Shown here: positions 5,828 to 8,118 of the stretch, piece by piece
Numbering within the stretch: the stretch's first letter is position 1
How the letters are laid out: each line of letters opens with the position of its first letter
NCBI GenBank assembly: GCA_946480995.1
Contig: CAMLMF010000096.1
Span: forward strand, 1 to 8,118
Reading direction: 5' to 3'
From: an uncultured Bdellovibrio sp.
GTDB lineage: Bacteria > Bdellovibrionota > Bdellovibrionia > Bdellovibrionales > Bdellovibrionaceae
DNA length: 8,118 bases
The notes under the pieces: model-generated
Told to the model about the DNA's origin: nothing
The model's input: only the letters and a program-made list of their open reading frames with translations
The model's database searches: none
Translations under genes and position numbers: made by a program

Positions 5828-8056
5828 ATGTTAACAAAACACAGCACCTTCATTCAAAATATTAACAACTCCAAGGGGCAAGTGGCTCTTTTTATTGCGT
5901 TGATATTCCAGGTGTTATTTTTGTTTTTCGCGATGGTTATTAACGTCGGCCTTTTGGTTCATCACAAAATCAATCTGCAAAACTCTGTGGATTTAGCAGC
6001 CTACTATGGAGCAATGAAGCAGGCTGAAGGCTTGAACGTTATCGCGCATACGAATTATCAGATTCGCCAAAGCTGGAAGTTATTAGCGTGGCGATATCGG
6101 ATGATTGGAAGTGCGGGGGAGTTCAGTGAGCATCCCTATAGCAAAGCTACGAAGACCCTTCAGAATGGTGATGATGATGGGATTAATGCTGCAGCTGCAG
6201 ACTTTTATAATGCGCCTGCATTTTGTATTACCTACGTTCCGTTTAAGCCAATGCCGCAAGATGAAAATACTTGCCGAGATATCAAGGGTCTGAGTGGCAT
6301 TAAAGTCTTCGATATCCCTGCTGTCATGATCGATTTACCAGGGGTCAGTCATGCGGTCAGAAATCTTTCTGCGGCTTTACGTAACAATGCATTTCAGCGT
6401 TGCAAAGACTTTGGATCTTTTAATTACATTATGCTTGGTAAGTTTGCCGTAGCTTACAATATCGATCAAGCAAACCGGATGCTTTTTATGTCTTACCTTT
6501 CTCAAGCGATGAGCCCAGCCAGTCCCGAAGACGATTTTTATGACATTGATGGAAAAAGTGTTGCTACAGGAATGAAGACGACGTTGCTGAATAATCTGAC
6601 TTCGGCAAACAGATCGTCAATAGGCGAATCAGATTTTAAAACATTTAACTCTCTAGGCGATAGTCGTTGCAATAAGGTCGGCGTGCAGTCTGGTGCACCA
6701 GCAAAGTGGTTAGTTCCTATCAAGATTATGCCAGGCTTTGTATACACTGACACAAAATGTGATGTTGCCAACGGGAAAATTATTCCTCAGAGAAAAATTA
6801 TGGGCACCTATCGTGAAAATCTACCAGAGCACTGGAAGGAGACTCCTGCCGACTTGCAAACGGCAGTAAATGAAATCATTCCCTTCATAGGTATGCGTCA
6901 GCCGTTAGAAAATATTTATAATTTTTCTTTGGGTGTGGAAAAAAATCCGTGGTGCATGGCTTATGTTGGGGCGTCGGCTACAGCAAGACCAAAAATTCCA
7001 TTTTCACCATTTGGCACAGTGGAGCTAAAAGCTCGTGCATTTTATAAACCCTTCGGCGGACGCATTGGTCCGTGGTTTTATGACAAATGGGTTTCTCGCG
7101 AAACTCCAGGCAAAGGTTCTGGTCCTGGTCAGCGTATAGATCCCAATATTTCTCCACGGATCCATGACGTTGGCAATGTCGGAGACCCGACAGATCCGAA
7201 TCGGGCGCCTAACTACAGTCGCTTTGCTGGTGATATGATAGGTTTAAAAAGTCGCAGAGCTTTATATCAATATGGTCGTTCTATTTACGGTTTGGATGGC
7301 TGGTGGGCGAGTCAGTCGAATATCACTTCGGGTAAAGCAGTAGGAGCATCTACTCTTGATGATTCCCCGAACTTCGAACACTGGAAGCATATTCCATTTC
7401 AATTTTTTGAAAAAGGGGATAGCCAAGATATTTTGGCTTGGGACTCTGAAAAAAATCAGCCTTCACGTATGCGTGAGCTCGAACTTTCTGCGATTCTTCC
7501 CGATGCATATGACATGGCTTACTATTCGATTGAGCCAAACTTCTATCAAACTTATTACACCCGAGTGCGCGACGGCTTCTTAAAGGGTCCTGGTGCTGGA
7601 TACCATAACGAGAAAAAAGAATTCTTAGGCGATATCGGGACGCACAAAGGATTTAACTCTGGCGGCATCAACTATGATGAATTCAGCGTCAAAGATCAGT
7701 ACGCAATCGTCGCCAAAAGCGAACACTTAAAAGGGCAGATCGATTTTGCGAGCAAGCTCACTTATATTTCCACAAAGTGGGAACACGTGCTGACTGGTTG
7801 GGCGCCGAAAGACTTAATGGATTACAGTCTAGAGCCATCTAAATTTGGCAAGTGCACGACATATCCGGTGGGTGTTAATCCTAATGAAACTTCCGCGAAT
7901 ACGACGGTTCCAACCTCCGGTCACTGTGTGGCGGGTGGATCAACAGGTTATTCGGTAAAAATGGTTTCTTCGGACTTCCTAAAATCTGAAATGCAGGATA
8001 TTGGTGGTCAAGGTGTCTCTGGGCCCATCTTAAATCCACCGCCAGATAATTTTTGA
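5828..8056 (+). CDS. TadG-like membrane-anchored protein with large extracytoplasmic domain
   Basis: From the preferred ATG at 5828 this encodes 742 aa. An in-frame GTG at 5798 would add ten residues. Neither start has a good Shine-Dalgarno sequence (GAGAG 15 bases before the ATG; GAGG 19 bases before the GTG), and ATG is chosen on codon preference. Residue numbers here count from the ATG. A single membrane helix at about 17-44 includes 'GQVALFIALIFQVLFLFF'. It is followed by 'HHKINLQNSVDLAAYYGA', the hallmark of the TadE/TadG-like N-terminal domain. Family members belong to Tad/Flp pilus or secretion systems and sit in the inner membrane with the C-terminal part outside the cytoplasm. The remaining 690 or so residues are unrecognised, with no evident von Willebrand A metal site (DxSxS). 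They carry eight cysteines (about 133, 149, 192, 281, 311, 376, 676 and 700) that could form disulfides. Type IV prepilin-like Glu+5 is absent, so peptidase processing is unlikely. No other tad gene is in the window. Confidence 0.88.
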   Translation: MLTKHSTFIQNINNSKGQVALFIALIFQVLFLFFAMVINVGLLVHHKINLQNSVDLAAYYGAMKQAEGLNVIAHTNYQIRQSWKLLAWRYRMIGSAGEFSEHPYSKATKTLQNGDDDGINAAAADFYNAPAFCITYVPFKPMPQDENTCRDIKGLSGIKVFDIPAVMIDLPGVSHAVRNLSAALRNNAFQRCKDFGSFNYIMLGKFAVAYNIDQANRMLFMSYLSQAMSPASPEDDFYDIDGKSVATGMKTTLLNNLTSANRSSIGESDFKTFNSLGDSRCNKVGVQSGAPAKWLVPIKIMPGFVYTDTKCDVANGKIIPQRKIMGTYRENLPEHWKETPADLQTAVNEIIPFIGMRQPLENIYNFSLGVEKNPWCMAYVGASATARPKIPFSPFGTVELKARAFYKPFGGRIGPWFYDKWVSRETPGKGSGPGQRIDPNISPRIHDVGNVGDPTDPNRAPNYSRFAGDMIGLKSRRALYQYGRSIYGLDGWWASQSNITSGKAVGASTLDDSPNFEHWKHIPFQFFEKGDSQDILAWDSEKNQPSRMRELELSAILPDAYDMAYYSIEPNFYQTYYTRVRDGFLKGPGAGYHNEKKEFLGDIGTHKGFNSGGINYDEFSVKDQYAIVAKSEHLKGQIDFASKLTYISTKWEHVLTGWAPKDLMDYSLEPSKFGKCTTYPVGVNPNETSANTTVPTSGHCVAGGSTGYSVKMVSSDFLKSEMQDIGGQGVSGPILNPPPDNF

Positions 8057-8061
8057 TAAAT

Positions 8062-8110
8062 TCTGTCTTAAATTGAGACGACTCCTCTGAAAATCCTAAA
8101 TCTGTCTTAA
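8062..8110 (+). repeat. Direct repeat TCTGTCTTAA (two copies) after the TadG-like gene
   Basis: The decamer occurs at 8062-8071 and 8101-8110, 39 bases start to start. The first copy is also part of an imperfect palindrome GTCTTAAATTGAGAC (8065-8079, one mismatch pair). No terminator with a T-tract is visible before the right edge. These may be binding sites for the next, unseen gene, or chance repeats. Confidence 0.4.
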
Positions 8111-8118
8111 GCTTTCCC

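Overview
The window looks like a chromosomal segment of a predatory or Bdellovibrio-like bacterium (Bdellovibrionota) with a fairly low GC content. This is inferred from protein content. A TIGR02147-type regulator-like protein, a TadG-like protein whose N-terminus matches my recollection of Bdellovibrio Tad proteins, and a secreted lineage-specific protein next to a peptidoglycan-recycling enzyme all fit that group. No rRNA or other phylogenetic marker is present, so the assignment is not proven. I see no tRNA, CRISPR array, insertion sequence or phage gene.

Layout. (1) At the left edge is the 3' part of a plus-strand TIGR02147/DUF4423-like gene (2-466). It runs tail-to-tail into a minus-strand cluster with one base between the stop codons. 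(2) The minus-strand cluster, read right to left, is a membrane histidine kinase with a Cache-type sensor (3596-1740), an 82-aa protein of unknown function (1722-1474) and a 330-aa FIST-like/DUF6976-like protein (1460-468). Gaps of 13-17 bases and good Shine-Dalgarno sequences for the last two genes point to one operon. (3) A 106-base gap (3597-3702) holds an inverted repeat and a weak promoter candidate. (4) Upstream on the same strand are a cytoplasmic GH3 beta-N-acetylhexosaminidase (NagZ type, 4815-3703) and, one base before it, an unrecognised secreted protein with a clear signal peptide (5704-4817). These two are almost certainly co-transcribed. (5) A 93-123 base divergent intergenic region contains a near-perfect 25-base dyad (5721-5745). 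(6) On the plus strand is a large TadG-like membrane-anchored protein (about 742 aa, to 8056), followed by 62 bases with a repeated decamer.

How the genes may work together. The kinase, small protein and FIST-like protein look like a signalling cassette in which two soluble proteins accompany a membrane sensor kinase that has no response regulator in view. The secreted protein/NagZ pair suggests a link to cell-wall turnover, with NagZ acting on N-acetylglucosamine-containing muropeptides. The TadG-like protein belongs by family to Tad/Flp pilus machinery, but no other tad gene is visible here. The most interesting parts are the kinase/82-aa/FIST-like trio, the long cysteine-containing extracytoplasmic region of the TadG-like protein, and the dyad in the divergent control region.
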